A stretch of DNA of 64,000 nucleotides, taken from NCBI RefSeq assembly GCF_003432485.1, contig NZ_QVNQ01000006.1:248001-312000 (forward strand), written 5' to 3'. The notes below the pieces were generated by a model, which made no database searches, was not told where the DNA came from, and saw only the letters and a program-made list of their open reading frames with translations. Shown piece by piece: positions 34,285-42,794 of the stretch. The stretch's first letter is position 1. Every line of letters starts with the position of its first letter. The position numbers and the translations under genes were made by a program. Source of the stretch: Actinomadura spongiicola (GTDB taxonomy: Bacteria; Actinomycetota; Actinomycetes; Streptosporangiales; Streptosporangiaceae).

Positions 34285-34971
34285 CTACTCGCGCCTCCCC
34301 TTGGCGGAGTCGCTCTTGAGCTGGGCGGCCAGGGCGGCGGCCTGGGTGCGGCGGCTCATGCCGAGTTTGGCGAAGATGTTGGAGATGTAGTTCTTGACAG
34401 TCTTCTCCGCCAGGAAGAGCCGCTCGCCGATCTGCCGGTTGGTCAGGCCCTCGCCGATCAGCTCCAGAATGTGGCGCTCCTGCTCGGTCAGGCCCTGGAG
34501 CGGGTCCTTCTTCTTCTCCTGGCGGGTACGGATGCGTTCGAGCATGCGGGCCGTGCTGCGGGGGTCGAGCAGGGACTGGCCGGTGGCGACGGTGCGGACG
34601 GCGCCGACCAGGTCCGAGCCGTGGATCTGCTTGAGGACGTAGCCCGCCGCCCCGGCCATGACGGCCTCGAACAGGGCGTCCTCGTCGTCGAACGAGGTGA
34701 GCATGAGGCAGGCCAGTTCCGGCATCTGGGAGCGGAGCTCGCGGCAGACGGTCACCCCGTCGCCGTCGGGGAGGCGGACGTCCAGGACGGCGACGTCGGG
34801 CCGGGCGGCGGGGATCCGCGCCAGCGCTTCGGTTGCGGTGCCGGCCTCGCCGACGATCTCGATGTCGTCCTCGGCGGACAGCAGTGCCGCGACGCCGCGC
34901 CGGACGACCTCGTGATCGTCCATCAGGAAGACCCGGATGGTCCGTGGGCTCTGTTCGGCTTGACCGGTCAT
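34285..34971 (-). CDS. NarL/DevR-type response regulator
   Basis: A 228-residue regulator. The receiver domain has the acidic pair D18-D19 and phospho-acceptor D64 (AVLDVRLPDGDG); a LuxR-type helix-turn-helix follows around 163-210 (LTEQERHILELIGEGLTNRQ and onward). The family is that of mycobacterial DosR/DevR and streptomycete OsdR, the hypoxia regulators. It is divergent from an Acg-type nitroreductase with two box-like palindromes between, so it may regulate itself and bind all the copies listed here. A long open frame upstream overlaps the nitroreductase gene and is not used. Confidence 0.9.
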   Translation of the reverse strand: MTGQAEQSPRTIRVFLMDDHEVVRRGVAALLSAEDDIEIVGEAGTATEALARIPAARPDVAVLDVRLPDGDGVTVCRELRSQMPELACLMLTSFDDEDALFEAVMAGAAGYVLKQIHGSDLVGAVRTVATGQSLLDPRSTARMLERIRTRQEKKKDPLQGLTEQERHILELIGEGLTNRQIGERLFLAEKTVKNYISNIFAKLGMSRRTQAAALAAQLKSDSAKGRRE

Positions 34972-35038
34972 GGCAGATCGTTCCCTCGACTCGGCGGTGA
35001 CGTGGTCGACGTTACCCAGCGACCGGCGACCGGTCACA

Positions 35039-35052
35039 GGGACCAACGTCCC
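35039..35052. promoter_or_regulatory. Dos/OsdR-box-like palindrome, perfect half-sites
   Basis: GGGAC-CAAC-GTCCC, both half-sites perfect, 56 bases from the next copy. It is in the divergent promoter of the response regulator and the nitroreductase. Confidence 0.7.
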
Positions 35053-35094
35053 GCCCCGACCTCGCCGGACACGAACGGAGGACCCCCGCCCGCG

Positions 35095-35108
35095 GGGACC
35101 TTCGGCCC
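35095..35108. promoter_or_regulatory. Dos/OsdR-box-like palindrome
   Basis: GGGAC-CTTC-GGCCC, one mismatch from the consensus, about 57 bases before the nitroreductase start. Confidence 0.7.
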
Positions 35109-35164
35109 TGCCGCGGGTCAGGCCGCGAATGGTGGGCTGGAGAGGTGACCAAGGGGGAGTGATG

Positions 35165-36166
35165 ATGCCTTCAAAGAGCAGGGACGTCGCGACCGACGTC
35201 GTCCGCCGCGCCGTCGAGGACGCCGTCTGGGCGCCGTCGGTGCACAACACCCAGCCGTGGCGCTTCGGGGTCGGTGGCGCACGGATCAGCCTGCGCGCCG
35301 ACCCCGACCGCCGGCTGGACGTCGCGGACCCGGACGGCCGCGAGATGCTGATCAGCTGCGGAGCCGCGCTGTACAACCTGCGGCTCTCGCTGCGCGTGCA
35401 AGGGTTCGAGCCCGTCGTGCGGCTGCTGCCCGACCCGGACCGGCCGCATCTGCTCGCCGACGTCCACGCCGAGCCGCTGCGAGAGCGGGCGGGGGAGGTG
35501 GCGGAGCGCGAGTACGCGCAGATCCGGCGTCGCCGCAGCCACCGCGGCGGGTTCCGGCCCGACCCGGTCGCCGCCGGGGTCCTGTCGGCGCTGCGGCATG
35601 CCGCCGAGCAGGAGGGCGGCCGGCTCGTCCAGGCCGTCGACGCCAACGTCAAGGGCGCCCTGGCGGCGTTGACCGCCGCCGCCGAACACGTGCAGCGACG
35701 CACGTCCGCGTACGCGACGGAGATCGCCCGCTGGGCCCCGGCACCGGCCACGGCCCGCAGGGACGGCGTCCAGCAGGGCGCCTATCCTCGGCAGACCCCG
35801 CGCACCGAGCCGCACTTCCCGGCCCGCGACTTCGCCCGCGGCCAGGGCTGGGGCGTCGAACCCTCCACCGACGACGCGGTCCGCACCGGGGCCGTGGTCC
35901 TGCTGGTCACGGCGGACGACACACCCGCCGCCTGGCTGAACGCGGGGCAGGCGCTACAGCGCGTCCTGCTGCGGGCCGCCGAACACGACCTGGCCGCCGC
36001 GTACCACACGCAGGCCCTCCAGGTTCCGGAGCTGCGCGCGTTCGTCCGGACGCGTTTCTGCGGCGACGCGTACCCGCAGATGCTCCTACGCCTCGGCGTC
36101 CCGGACGGGGAAGACCTGACCACCGTCCGCCGCCCGGTCGACGAGGTCCTCACCGAAGAGAACTGA
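35165..36166 (+). CDS. Acg-family nitroreductase-like protein
   Basis: A 333-residue protein of the Acg/Rv2032-type flavin nitroreductase family. It begins VRRAVEDAVWAPSVHNTQPWRFG, the FMN-binding start of nitroreductases, with a second half near RRSHRGGFRPDP and VLLVTADDTPAAWLNAGQAL. Acg-type proteins belong to the DosR regulon in mycobacteria. Two start ATGs are adjacent (35162, 35165); the second has the better 5-base spacing to GGGGGAG. It ends before a strong terminator. Confidence 0.88.
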   Translation: MPSKSRDVATDVVRRAVEDAVWAPSVHNTQPWRFGVGGARISLRADPDRRLDVADPDGREMLISCGAALYNLRLSLRVQGFEPVVRLLPDPDRPHLLADVHAEPLRERAGEVAEREYAQIRRRRSHRGGFRPDPVAAGVLSALRHAAEQEGGRLVQAVDANVKGALAALTAAAEHVQRRTSAYATEIARWAPAPATARRDGVQQGAYPRQTPRTEPHFPARDFARGQGWGVEPSTDDAVRTGAVVLLVTADDTPAAWLNAGQALQRVLLRAAEHDLAAAYHTQALQVPELRAFVRTRFCGDAYPQMLLRLGVPDGEDLTTVRRPVDEVLTEEN

Positions 36167-36170
36167 CCAG

Positions 36171-36223
36171 AAGGCTTGCGCCACCCCGCCGCCGCAATGG
36201 CGGCGGGGTGGCGCAAGCCTTTT
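36171..36223. terminator. Strong intrinsic terminator
   Basis: A perfect 23-base inverted repeat starting AAGGCTTGCG around a 5-base loop (GCAAT), followed by TTTT. It lies 4 bases after the nitroreductase stop. Confidence 0.9.
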
Positions 36224-36240
36224 CGCTGCCATTTCCCCGT

Positions 36241-36254
36241 GGGACCTTCAGCTC
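36241..36254. promoter_or_regulatory. Dos/OsdR-box-like half-site
   Basis: GGGAC-CTTC-AGCTC: the left half is perfect, the right half weak. It lies 34 bases before a perfect copy. Confidence 0.45.
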
Positions 36255-36274
36255 TCTAAAACCACGACGACAGC

Positions 36275-36288
36275 GGGACCTTGGTCCC
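36275..36288. promoter_or_regulatory. Dos/OsdR-box-like palindrome, perfect half-sites
   Basis: GGGAC-CTTG-GTCCC, both half-sites perfect, 94 bases before the DoxX-like gene. A 16-base palindrome AGGTCC-TAAC-GGACCT at 36296-36311 follows. Confidence 0.7.
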
Positions 36289-36381
36289 GACGCGCAGGTC
36301 CTAACGGACCTACAGCGCCGAATCCCCAGACGGTTGAGTGAGTAGTGAGGAAATCAGCGATGCGATGGAAGGTGAGAGGCG

Positions 36382-36945
36382 ATGGCAGTCTCCGAGCACA
36401 AGAGCCGTAACGGGCGCAGCACCCTGATCCAGGTGGTGACCCCCAAGCCCCTGACCGAGTCCCCGGCGGCCCGCCACGTCTGGGCGGTGGCGCGGTTCGC
36501 GGTGGGCTGGGTGTTCGTCTGGGCGTTCCTGGACAAGATGTTCGGGCTGGGCCACGAGACCCCGGCCGCCAAGGCGTGGATCGACGGCGGCAGCCCCACC
36601 GAGGGATTCCTGAAGAACGCCCCGGAGGGCCCGTTCGCCGGCTTCTACCACGACATCGCCGGAGCGGCCTGGGCCGACTGGCTGTTCATGATCGGCCTGG
36701 GGGCCATCGGCGCCGCCCTCATCCTCGGCATCGGCATGCGGATCGCCGCCGCGACCGGCGCGGCCCTGCTGGTCATGATGTGGACCGCCGTCCTGCCCCC
36801 CGAGAACAACCCCTTCATGGACGACCACCTGATCTACGCGATCCTCCTCGTCGGCCTGGCGCTGGTCAGCGCCGGCGACACCCTCGGCCTCGGCCGCTGG
36901 TGGGGCGATACCCGCCTCGTCAAGCGCCTCCCCCTCCTCAAGTAG
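36382..36945 (+). CDS. DoxX/DoxD-like membrane protein
   Basis: A 187-residue membrane protein starting MAVSEHKSRNGRSTL, with about four hydrophobic segments near 40-60, 90-115, 118-137 and 148-166. It resembles the thiosulfate:quinone oxidoreductase (DoxD) / DoxX family, which acts at the membrane with quinones. GGAAGGTGAGAGGCG precedes the ATG. It is flanked upstream by a box palindrome and downstream by a terminator. Confidence 0.8.
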   Translation: MAVSEHKSRNGRSTLIQVVTPKPLTESPAARHVWAVARFAVGWVFVWAFLDKMFGLGHETPAAKAWIDGGSPTEGFLKNAPEGPFAGFYHDIAGAAWADWLFMIGLGAIGAALILGIGMRIAAATGAALLVMMWTAVLPPENNPFMDDHLIYAILLVGLALVSAGDTLGLGRWWGDTRLVKRLPLLK

Positions 36946-36957
36946 CCCCCGAAACCC

Positions 36958-36987
36958 GAAGGGCGCCCACCACGGTGGGCGCCCTTC
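36958..36987. terminator. Hairpin terminator after DoxX-like gene
   Basis: A perfect 14-base inverted repeat starting GAAGGGCGCC around AC, 12 bases after the DoxX-like stop. Confidence 0.85.
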
Positions 36988-36999
36988 AAGCGTGTCAGC

Positions 37000-37181
37000 C
37001 GGGGGAGAGGAACGGGCGACGAGCCCACAGGGTGCCGGTGCCGTGTGGCCGGACGACGGACGACGTCCAGCCGCGCGTGGCGTTCGACGGCCTCCCGCGC
37101 GGCGCGCCGCAACGCGGCCATGGAGTTGGGGGATCCGTCCACCCCGACGACGACGGAACGGTGCTCGGGCCTGATCATCAC
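37000..37181 (-). pseudogene. Truncated universal stress protein fragment
   Basis: A frame starting ATG-ATG at 37181 reads RSVVVGVDGSPNSMAALRRA, the exact start of a UspA domain, with GGAGG upstream on the minus strand. After about 40 codons the family pattern breaks down (RRPATRHRHPVGSSP). The open frame simply continues through the terminator to 36834. About 250 residues are missing. It is divergent from the cNMP-binding protein with a box palindrome between them, so its promoter may survive. Confidence 0.7.
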
Positions 37182-37255
37182 TGGTGTCCTCCCTTGTCAT
37201 CTCCACCGTCCCAAGCGCGGTGGTCAGAGGGCAGTGCCGAGCGTCCCGGCGGGGC

Positions 37256-37269
37256 GGGACCTTCGGCTC
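37256..37269. promoter_or_regulatory. Dos/OsdR-box-like palindrome
   Basis: GGGAC-CTTC-GGCTC, left half perfect and right half two mismatches, 84 bases before the cNMP-binding protein and also facing the broken stress protein. Confidence 0.55.
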
Positions 37270-37352
37270 TTACCTGCGGAAACCCCCGCGAGGGACGCTG
37301 GAGACAGGCCAAAGAGATCGGAACATGGGCGGCGGTGAGGGGAGTGAGGCAG

Positions 37353-37838
37353 ATGAGCGTTGTGACAGGGGTGGATCTGGCCCGCGAGACGTTCCTGGGC
37401 GGCATGCGATCCGCCGACCTGAGCAGGCTGGCAAGGGCGGCCCGGTTCACCGAGGTACCGGCGGGACGACGCGTCTTCAACGAGTCCGAGCCGGCGGAAC
37501 GGTTCTGGATCATCCGTGACGGGACCGTGGCCGTGGACCTGCGCAGTCCCGGCCGTGGCTCCGTCGTCATCGATACCTTCGGCCCCGGGACCGTGCTGGG
37601 CTGGTCATGGCTGTTCCACCCCTACCGGTGGCGGCTCGGGGGCGTCGCCGCGACACCGCTCCGGACGATCGAGTTCGACGGACGCCTGGTCCGCATGTTC
37701 TGCGCGGTGGACCCCTCGCTGGGCTTCGAGCTGACGCGCCGCTTCGCCCAACTCGTCGTGGAACGGCTTGAGGCGACCCAGAAACGGCTGCTGGAAAATT
37801 CCCATGTGCATCTGGTGAACGACGCCTCTCTGTCCTAG
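37353..37838 (+). CDS. Cyclic-nucleotide-binding domain protein without HTH
   Basis: A 161-residue protein with a single cNMP-binding beta-barrel: FTEVPAGRRVFNESEPAERFWIIRDG around 31-56 and FGPGTVLGWSWLF around 78-90. The Crp/Fnr C-terminal winged helix is absent; the protein ends after the helix RRFAQLVVERLEATQKRLLE. It is probably a sensor or regulatory subunit. The ATG follows GAGGGGAGTGAGGCAG. Confidence 0.82.
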   Translation: MSVVTGVDLARETFLGGMRSADLSRLARAARFTEVPAGRRVFNESEPAERFWIIRDGTVAVDLRSPGRGSVVIDTFGPGTVLGWSWLFHPYRWRLGGVAATPLRTIEFDGRLVRMFCAVDPSLGFELTRRFAQLVVERLEATQKRLLENSHVHLVNDASLS

Positions 37839-37994
37839 GCGACGGGCGGGCATCGTCCGTTCGGTTGATGGGCGCGCCGACCGGGGGATGGCACGGTTCA
37901 TCCCAACGGCGATCTGATGGGGCGATCCCGTTCGCCCGCGTCCCCGGCATCGTCAATGGCATCGCCAGTAAGCCTCCAATGAGGGGACGAGCCG

Positions 37995-38903
37995 ATGCCG
38001 GTCATCGAAGTGCGCAACCTTCGCAAGCTCTACCGGGCCAAACCCGCGGTGGCGGACGTGTCGTTCACCGTCGCGAAAGGAGAGATCTTCGGCATCCTCG
38101 GCCCGAACGGCGCGGGCAAGACCACGACCGTCGAATGCGTCACCGGGCTGCGCCGTCCCGATTCCGGCACCGTCCGCGTCCTCGGCCTCGACCCGCGCCG
38201 CGACGGGCGCCGCCTGCGCGAGAAGGTGGGCGTCCAGCTCCAGCAGTGCGAGCTGCCCGGACGGCTGACCGTGCGGGAGGCGCTGGAGCTCTACGCGTCC
38301 TTCTACGACGACCCCGCCGACCCGGCCCGGCTGATCCGGCGGTGGGGCCTCACGGAAAAGCGCGACACGCCGTTCGGCAAGCTGTCCGGCGGCCAGAAAC
38401 AGCGGCTGTCCATCGCCCTGGCTCTGGTCGGCGGCCCTGACATCGTGGTGCTGGACGAGCTCACCACCGGACTCGACCCGCAGGCCCGCCGCGCCGCCTG
38501 GAAGATGATCGAGGAGATCCGGGAGGACGGGGTCACGATCATCCTGGTCACGCACTTCCTCGACGAGGCCGAGCGGCTGTGCGACCGCATCGCGGTCGTG
38601 AGCGACGGTCGGATCGCCGCGCTCGACAGCCCGCGGGGGCTGGTCGCCCGGTCGGGGAACGGGATGTCGCTGCGCTTCCGCACGCCGGTGCCGGTTCCGG
38701 ACGGCCTGCTCACCGGCCTTCCCGAGGTCAGGGAGGTGCGCCGCAGAGGAGACCAGATCGCCGTCGCCGGCGGGGACGACGTCGTCCAGGCGGTGGTGGG
38801 GACGCTGACCCGGCACCAGATCAGGCTTCACGACCTCATGGTGGAGCGGCCCACCCTTGAGGACGCCTTCGTCGCCCTGACCGGCCGCACGTTCGAGGAC
38901 TGA
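37995..38903 (+). CDS. ABC transporter ATP-binding protein
   Basis: A 302-residue drug-export type ATPase. Walker A is GPNGAGKTT near residue 36, the signature LSGGQKQRL near 132 and Walker B IVVLDEL near 151 (DEL rather than DEP), followed by TTGLDPQARR. An accessory C-terminal region (LRFRTPVPVPDG onward) is usual. The permease begins 9 bases after its stop, and a histidine kinase and regulator follow in the same operon. Confidence 0.93.
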   Translation: MPVIEVRNLRKLYRAKPAVADVSFTVAKGEIFGILGPNGAGKTTTVECVTGLRRPDSGTVRVLGLDPRRDGRRLREKVGVQLQQCELPGRLTVREALELYASFYDDPADPARLIRRWGLTEKRDTPFGKLSGGQKQRLSIALALVGGPDIVVLDELTTGLDPQARRAAWKMIEEIREDGVTIILVTHFLDEAERLCDRIAVVSDGRIAALDSPRGLVARSGNGMSLRFRTPVPVPDGLLTGLPEVREVRRRGDQIAVAGGDDVVQAVVGTLTRHQIRLHDLMVERPTLEDAFVALTGRTFED

Positions 38904-38912
38904 GGGGGACCG

Positions 38913-39650
38913 ATGCGCGCGCTGCGCCGCCTGACGCTGACCGAACTGAAACTGTTCCTGCGAGCCCCCGAATCGGTGTTCTTCGTGCCCGGCTTGCCGC
39001 TGCTGCTCGTCACGGTCTTCGGCGTCATCCTCGATCCCGGCGACGCACCGGACCGGCTCCGCGGCCCGCTCATGGACTACTTCCCGGCCATGGTGCTGTC
39101 GCTGACCCTGGCCATCCTCAGCATCTTGATCATGCCGTCCACGCTGGTGGGCTATCGCGAGAAGGGCATCCTGCGGCGGATGGCGACCACGCCGGTCGGC
39201 CCGGATCTGGTGCTGGTGGCGCAGACACTGGTCAGCGCCATGATGGCGGTGGCGACGCTCGTGCTGGTCACCGTCCTCGGCACCGTGGCCTTCGGATGGT
39301 CGACGCCGGGCGACGTCGCCGGGGTGGCGGTGGCCTTCCTCCTGGCCGTCTCGGCCCTGCTGGCGGTCGGGCTGTTCATCGCCTCGATCTCGACCTCCGG
39401 GGGCATGGCCACCGGCATCGGCCTGTTCGTCTTCTTCCCGAGCCTGTTCCTGAGCGGGGTCGCGATGCCCGCCGAGGCGATGCCGCCGAACCTCGCCTCG
39501 GCCGGGGAGTTCACGCCGCTCGGGGCGGCGATGCGCGGGCTCCGCGACTCCTGGACCGGATCGTTTCCCGAGACGTCCCATCTGCTGACGCTGGCGGTCC
39601 TCACGTGCGTGTTCGGCGCGGCGGCGGTCAAACTGTTCCGATGGGAGTGA
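38913..39650 (+). CDS. ABC-2 type transporter permease
   Basis: A 245-residue permease with about six membrane segments, starting MRALRRLTLTELKLFLRAPESVFF. The family signature near the end is GVAMPAEAMPPNLASAGEFTPLG (residues about 185-207, here given by its ends). It pairs with the preceding ATPase, and its last codons overlap the kinase start. The four-gene set matches LiaRS/DrrAB-like drug or cell-envelope stress units. Confidence 0.92.
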   Translation: MRALRRLTLTELKLFLRAPESVFFVPGLPLLLVTVFGVILDPGDAPDRLRGPLMDYFPAMVLSLTLAILSILIMPSTLVGYREKGILRRMATTPVGPDLVLVAQTLVSAMMAVATLVLVTVLGTVAFGWSTPGDVAGVAVAFLLAVSALLAVGLFIASISTSGGMATGIGLFVFFPSLFLSGVAMPAEAMPPNLASAGEFTPLGAAMRGLRDSWTGSFPETSHLLTLAVLTCVFGAAAVKLFRWE

Positions 39651-40852
39651 CGCGGGCGCCGGCGGGGGACCGGTCGCTGTTCTTCGTGCTGGGCGTCGCG
39701 GGACTGGCGGCGTCGACCGTCTTCTACCTGGCCGGTGGGGCGGGCGCGACGGACGGCACCCCGGTCGTGGTCCCGCTGGTCGCCGTCGCCCTGGTCTGGC
39801 TCGCGCTCCCGGTGCGCCTCCCCGGCGACCGGCACTGGGCGAGACCCGCGGCCTACTACGCGGGCCTTCTGATCATCGCGACCCTGCTCGTCCTCCAGAG
39901 CCCCGCGTTCTTCGGCTTCTCATGGATCGGGTACCCGTACGCGTTCGCCCTGTTCGAGGCGCGCTGGAGCCTCGCGGCCGTGACGGCGAACGCGATCGTC
40001 CAGTACGCGACGCTGCTGTCCGTGGGCGTCCCCAGCGACGCGCTCGTCCACGTCCTGCCCGTCGGTGCCTTCGCGCCGGTGGTGGCGGCCGGCTGGGTGA
40101 CCGCGGCCGAGCAGCGAAGGACACGCCGCGCCAACGCCGAGCTCGCCGAAGCCAACCGCCGCCTGGAGATCAGCCTGGCCGAGAACGCCGGTCTTCAGGA
40201 GCTGCTGGTGGCCCAGGCACGCCAGGCGGGTCGGCTGGACGAGCGGGGACGCCTCGCCCGCGACATCCACGACACCCTCGCCCAGGGCCTGACCGGCATC
40301 ATCACCCACGCCCGCGCGGCCGGACGCGCCGCCGACGACCCGGCGCAATGGCGGCTGCACGTCGACCGGATCGAATCGCTGGCCGCCGACAGCCTCAACG
40401 AGGCCCGCCGATCGGTGCAGGCTCTGCGGCCCGGGCCGCTGACCGGCTCCAGCCTCCCCGAGGCACTCACCGGCATGGCCGGGCGCTGGTCGGCGTCGCA
40501 TACCGTCCCGGTCACGGTCGAGGTCACCGGAGAACCGGTGCGGAAGGCCACCGAGGTGGAGATCACCCTGTTCCGTGCCGCCCAGGAGGCCCTCACGAAC
40601 GTGGCCCGGCACGCCCGCGCCTCCCGCGTCGGCCTCACCCTGTCGTACCTGGACGGGACGGTGCTGCTCGACGTCCGCGACGACGGGATCGGCTTCGACG
40701 CCCCGCCGGGGTCGGGGTCGGGGTTCGGCCTGGAGGCCATGCGGCAACGGCTGCGCGCCGTCGGCGGCACACTGGTGGTGGAGAGCACGGCGGGCGAGGG
40801 CACGGCCCTCAGCGTGACCGTTCCCGACCCCTCCGTGGAAGGCCGGCCATGA
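39641..40852 (+). CDS. NarL-type sensor histidine kinase
   Basis: A 403-residue kinase. About five membrane segments fill residues 10-145. A coiled coil (RRANAELAEANRRLE) leads into the HisKA_3 dimerisation helix with H210 (LARDIHDTLAQGLTGI). The ATPase domain has N-box EALTNVARHARA, G1 DDGIGFD and G2 GSGFGLEAM. It overlaps the permease gene by 10 bases and the regulator gene by 4, so all are co-translated. It probably senses membrane or drug stress and switches on the ABC genes. Confidence 0.92.
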   Translation: MGVTRAPAGDRSLFFVLGVAGLAASTVFYLAGGAGATDGTPVVVPLVAVALVWLALPVRLPGDRHWARPAAYYAGLLIIATLLVLQSPAFFGFSWIGYPYAFALFEARWSLAAVTANAIVQYATLLSVGVPSDALVHVLPVGAFAPVVAAGWVTAAEQRRTRRANAELAEANRRLEISLAENAGLQELLVAQARQAGRLDERGRLARDIHDTLAQGLTGIITHARAAGRAADDPAQWRLHVDRIESLAADSLNEARRSVQALRPGPLTGSSLPEALTGMAGRWSASHTVPVTVEVTGEPVRKATEVEITLFRAAQEALTNVARHARASRVGLTLSYLDGTVLLDVRDDGIGFDAPPGSGSGFGLEAMRQRLRAVGGTLVVESTAGEGTALSVTVPDPSVEGRP

Positions 40853-41505
40853 CCGCGAGCGACCCCGTCCGCCTGATCATCGTGGACGACCATCCGATCG
40901 TCCGGGAGGGCCTGCGCGCGGCGTTCGGCAACGAACCGGACTTCACGGTCGTCGGCGAGGCGGGCGACGGCGCCGAAGCCCTCACCCTCGTCGACCGTGT
41001 CGCACCCGACGTCGTCCTGATGGACCTGCGCATGCCCGGCGTCGACGGCGTCACCGCGATCCGGCGGCTCAGGGAGAGCGGCCGCGGCGTGCCCGTCCTG
41101 GTGCTCACCACCTACGACTCCGACGGCGACGTCGTCCCCGCCATCGAGGCCGGCGCCGCCGGTTACCTCCTCAAGGACGCGCCGACCGCCGAACTGCTCG
41201 ACGCGGTCCGCGCCGTCCACCGCGGCACGTCGGTCCTGTCACCTGCACTGGTCGCCCGGCTGATGGAGCACACCCGCCGACCGGCGCCCGGCTCCCTCAC
41301 CCGGCGGGAGTTGCAGGTTCTCCAGCTCGTCGCCGACGGCGCGGGCAACCGCGAGGCCGCCGCCGCGCTGTTCATCAGCGAGGCCAGCATCAAGACGCAC
41401 CTGACCCACATCTACAACAAGCTGGACGTCCGCGACCGGGCCGCGGCGGTAGGCGAGGCCTACCGCCGCGGCCTCCTTCCGACTCCCGGTGATCGAACCT
41501 CCTGA
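40849..41505 (+). CDS. NarL-type response regulator
   Basis: A 218-residue regulator with acidic residues D13-D14, phospho-acceptor D59 (DVVLMDLRMPGVDG), T86/K108-type receiver residues and a LuxR HTH around 152-205 (LTRRELQVLQLVADGAGNREA). It is the cognate partner of the preceding kinase: the start ATG overlaps the kinase stop (ATGA). It probably activates its own operon. Confidence 0.92.
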   Translation: MTASDPVRLIIVDDHPIVREGLRAAFGNEPDFTVVGEAGDGAEALTLVDRVAPDVVLMDLRMPGVDGVTAIRRLRESGRGVPVLVLTTYDSDGDVVPAIEAGAAGYLLKDAPTAELLDAVRAVHRGTSVLSPALVARLMEHTRRPAPGSLTRRELQVLQLVADGAGNREAAAALFISEASIKTHLTHIYNKLDVRDRAAAVGEAYRRGLLPTPGDRTS

Positions 41506-41523
41506 CCGCGAACCTCCACGGGG

Positions 41524-42378
41524 TCAGTCCTCGTAGGGGCGGACGACCGCGACCGGGCCGCGGGCGTGGTGGATCAGGCCGTGGCTGACCGATCCGAGCG
41601 GGATGGAGCGGCCCCGGGAGCCGACGACGACCAGGGCGGCCTTCGCGGAGGCGGAGGTCAGCGCGTCGACCGGGTGTCCGATGAGAACGTCCTCGGTGAT
41701 CTTGACGTCGGGGTGCCGGTCCCGCCAGGGCGCCAGGACGGAGCTCAGGCGGGTGCGGAGGATGTCGGTGACCAGGGGCGCCTCCACCCGCGCCTCGATG
41801 GCGAGCAGCGGAGGATGCCAGGCGTGTAGAGCGCGCAGCGGGACTCCGCGGGCGGCGGCCGCGGCGAAGGCGTGGTCGAGCGCCGGGGCCGGGTCCTCGG
41901 TCAGGTCCAGGCCGACCACGACCTCGTTCGCCGTGGGGTCTTCCTGGTCGCGGACGACGATGACCGGGCCGGGGCAGTGCCCGGCGAGCCGCAGACTGGT
42001 GGAGCCGAGCAGCAGCCCGGCGAAACCGCCCCGCCCGCGATGGCCGACCACCACCGCCGAGGCCTCGTCGGCGTACTGCCGCAGCCCGGCCTGCACGTTC
42101 TTCTGGCGGATGAGCATGGTCTCGATGGGGAGGTCGGGCCGCCGCTCGTGGGCGAGCGCGCTTCCGTTGCGGAGAACCTGGTCGCCCGACTCGGCGAGGG
42201 CCTCGGCGATGCCGTCGGTGGTGTGCCCTGGGACGTCCAGGGTCGTCGTCTCCACCACGTGCAGGATGCGCAGGGTCTGCCCGGTCCGGGCGGCTTCGTC
42301 CGCGGCCCACGCGATGGCGCGGTCGGACGGTGTGGAGCCGTCGGCTCCGACGATGACGGTCGCTCGTTGGGTGGACAT
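41524..42378 (-). CDS. Universal stress protein, two UspA domains (USP 3)
   Basis: A 284-residue tandem UspA protein. Domain 1 begins TVIVGADGSTPSDRAIAWA and has VVVGHRGRGGFAGLLLGSTS. Domain 2 begins VVVGLDLTEDPAPALDHA and has VVGSRGRSIPLGSVSHG. It is downstream of, and 18 bases from, a small coiled-coil gene in the same direction, and the two share the divergent promoter at 42673-42877. Confidence 0.9.
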   Translation of the reverse strand: MSTQRATVIVGADGSTPSDRAIAWAADEAARTGQTLRILHVVETTTLDVPGHTTDGIAEALAESGDQVLRNGSALAHERRPDLPIETMLIRQKNVQAGLRQYADEASAVVVGHRGRGGFAGLLLGSTSLRLAGHCPGPVIVVRDQEDPTANEVVVGLDLTEDPAPALDHAFAAAAARGVPLRALHAWHPPLLAIEARVEAPLVTDILRTRLSSVLAPWRDRHPDVKITEDVLIGHPVDALTSASAKAALVVVGSRGRSIPLGSVSHGLIHHARGPVAVVRPYED

Positions 42379-42396
42379 GGCGTTCCTCCTGGACGG

Positions 42397-42672
42397 TCAG
42401 TGAGGGCGAATGTGTGTCAGGGGCGGCAGCAGGAGCAGTTCGTGTGCCCGCCGTGCCGTCAGAACGGTGTCGCCGTCATCAGGTGGGTCCAGCGGAGTTC
42501 CCTCCAGGGCGGCGGCGAGCAGCCGGGTCGCCTCGGTGAGCGCGGCGACCTGCCGCTCCAGCGTCGCGACACGGTGCTCCAGGGCCGGATCGGAATCCGA
42601 CCGGGAGTCGTGATCTGCCTCGCCATCGCGAAGCTCCTTCTGCGTCGGCGTGCCGTCGGGTGGCGGCTCCAC
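42397..42672 (-). CDS. Small coiled-coil protein of unknown function
   Basis: A 91-residue protein with a clear heptad helix (ALEHRVATLERQVAALTEAT) and a Leu/Pro-rich end. The only in-frame start is a GTG at 42670-42672 with a weak site. It precedes USP 3 in one transcript and may be a partner of the stress protein; no family recognised. Confidence 0.5.
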   Translation of the reverse strand: MEPPPDGTPTQKELRDGEADHDSRSDSDPALEHRVATLERQVAALTEATRLLAAALEGTPLDPPDDGDTVLTARRAHELLLLPPLTHIRPH

Positions 42673-42714
42673 GGTGCCGATTCCAGGGTCCGCCCCACCC
42701 CGGGCACGGCCGTA

Positions 42715-42728
42715 GGGACCTTCGTCCC
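42715..42728. promoter_or_regulatory. Dos/OsdR-box-like palindrome, perfect half-sites
   Basis: GGGAC-CTTC-GTCCC in the divergent promoter of the coiled-coil/USP 3 operon and USP 4; 43 bases from the former's start. Confidence 0.7.
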
Positions 42729-42772
42729 CCGGTGACCGCCGTACGGCCCGCGTCGCCGCGATCCGTTCAGGA

Positions 42773-42786
42773 GGGTCGAAGGTCCC
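42773..42786. promoter_or_regulatory. Dos/OsdR-box-like palindrome (reverse orientation)
   Basis: GGGTC-GAAG-GTCCC, reverse complement GGGAC-CTTC-GACCC, 58 bases from the previous copy. Confidence 0.65.
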
Positions 42787-42794
42787 TCATTCCA

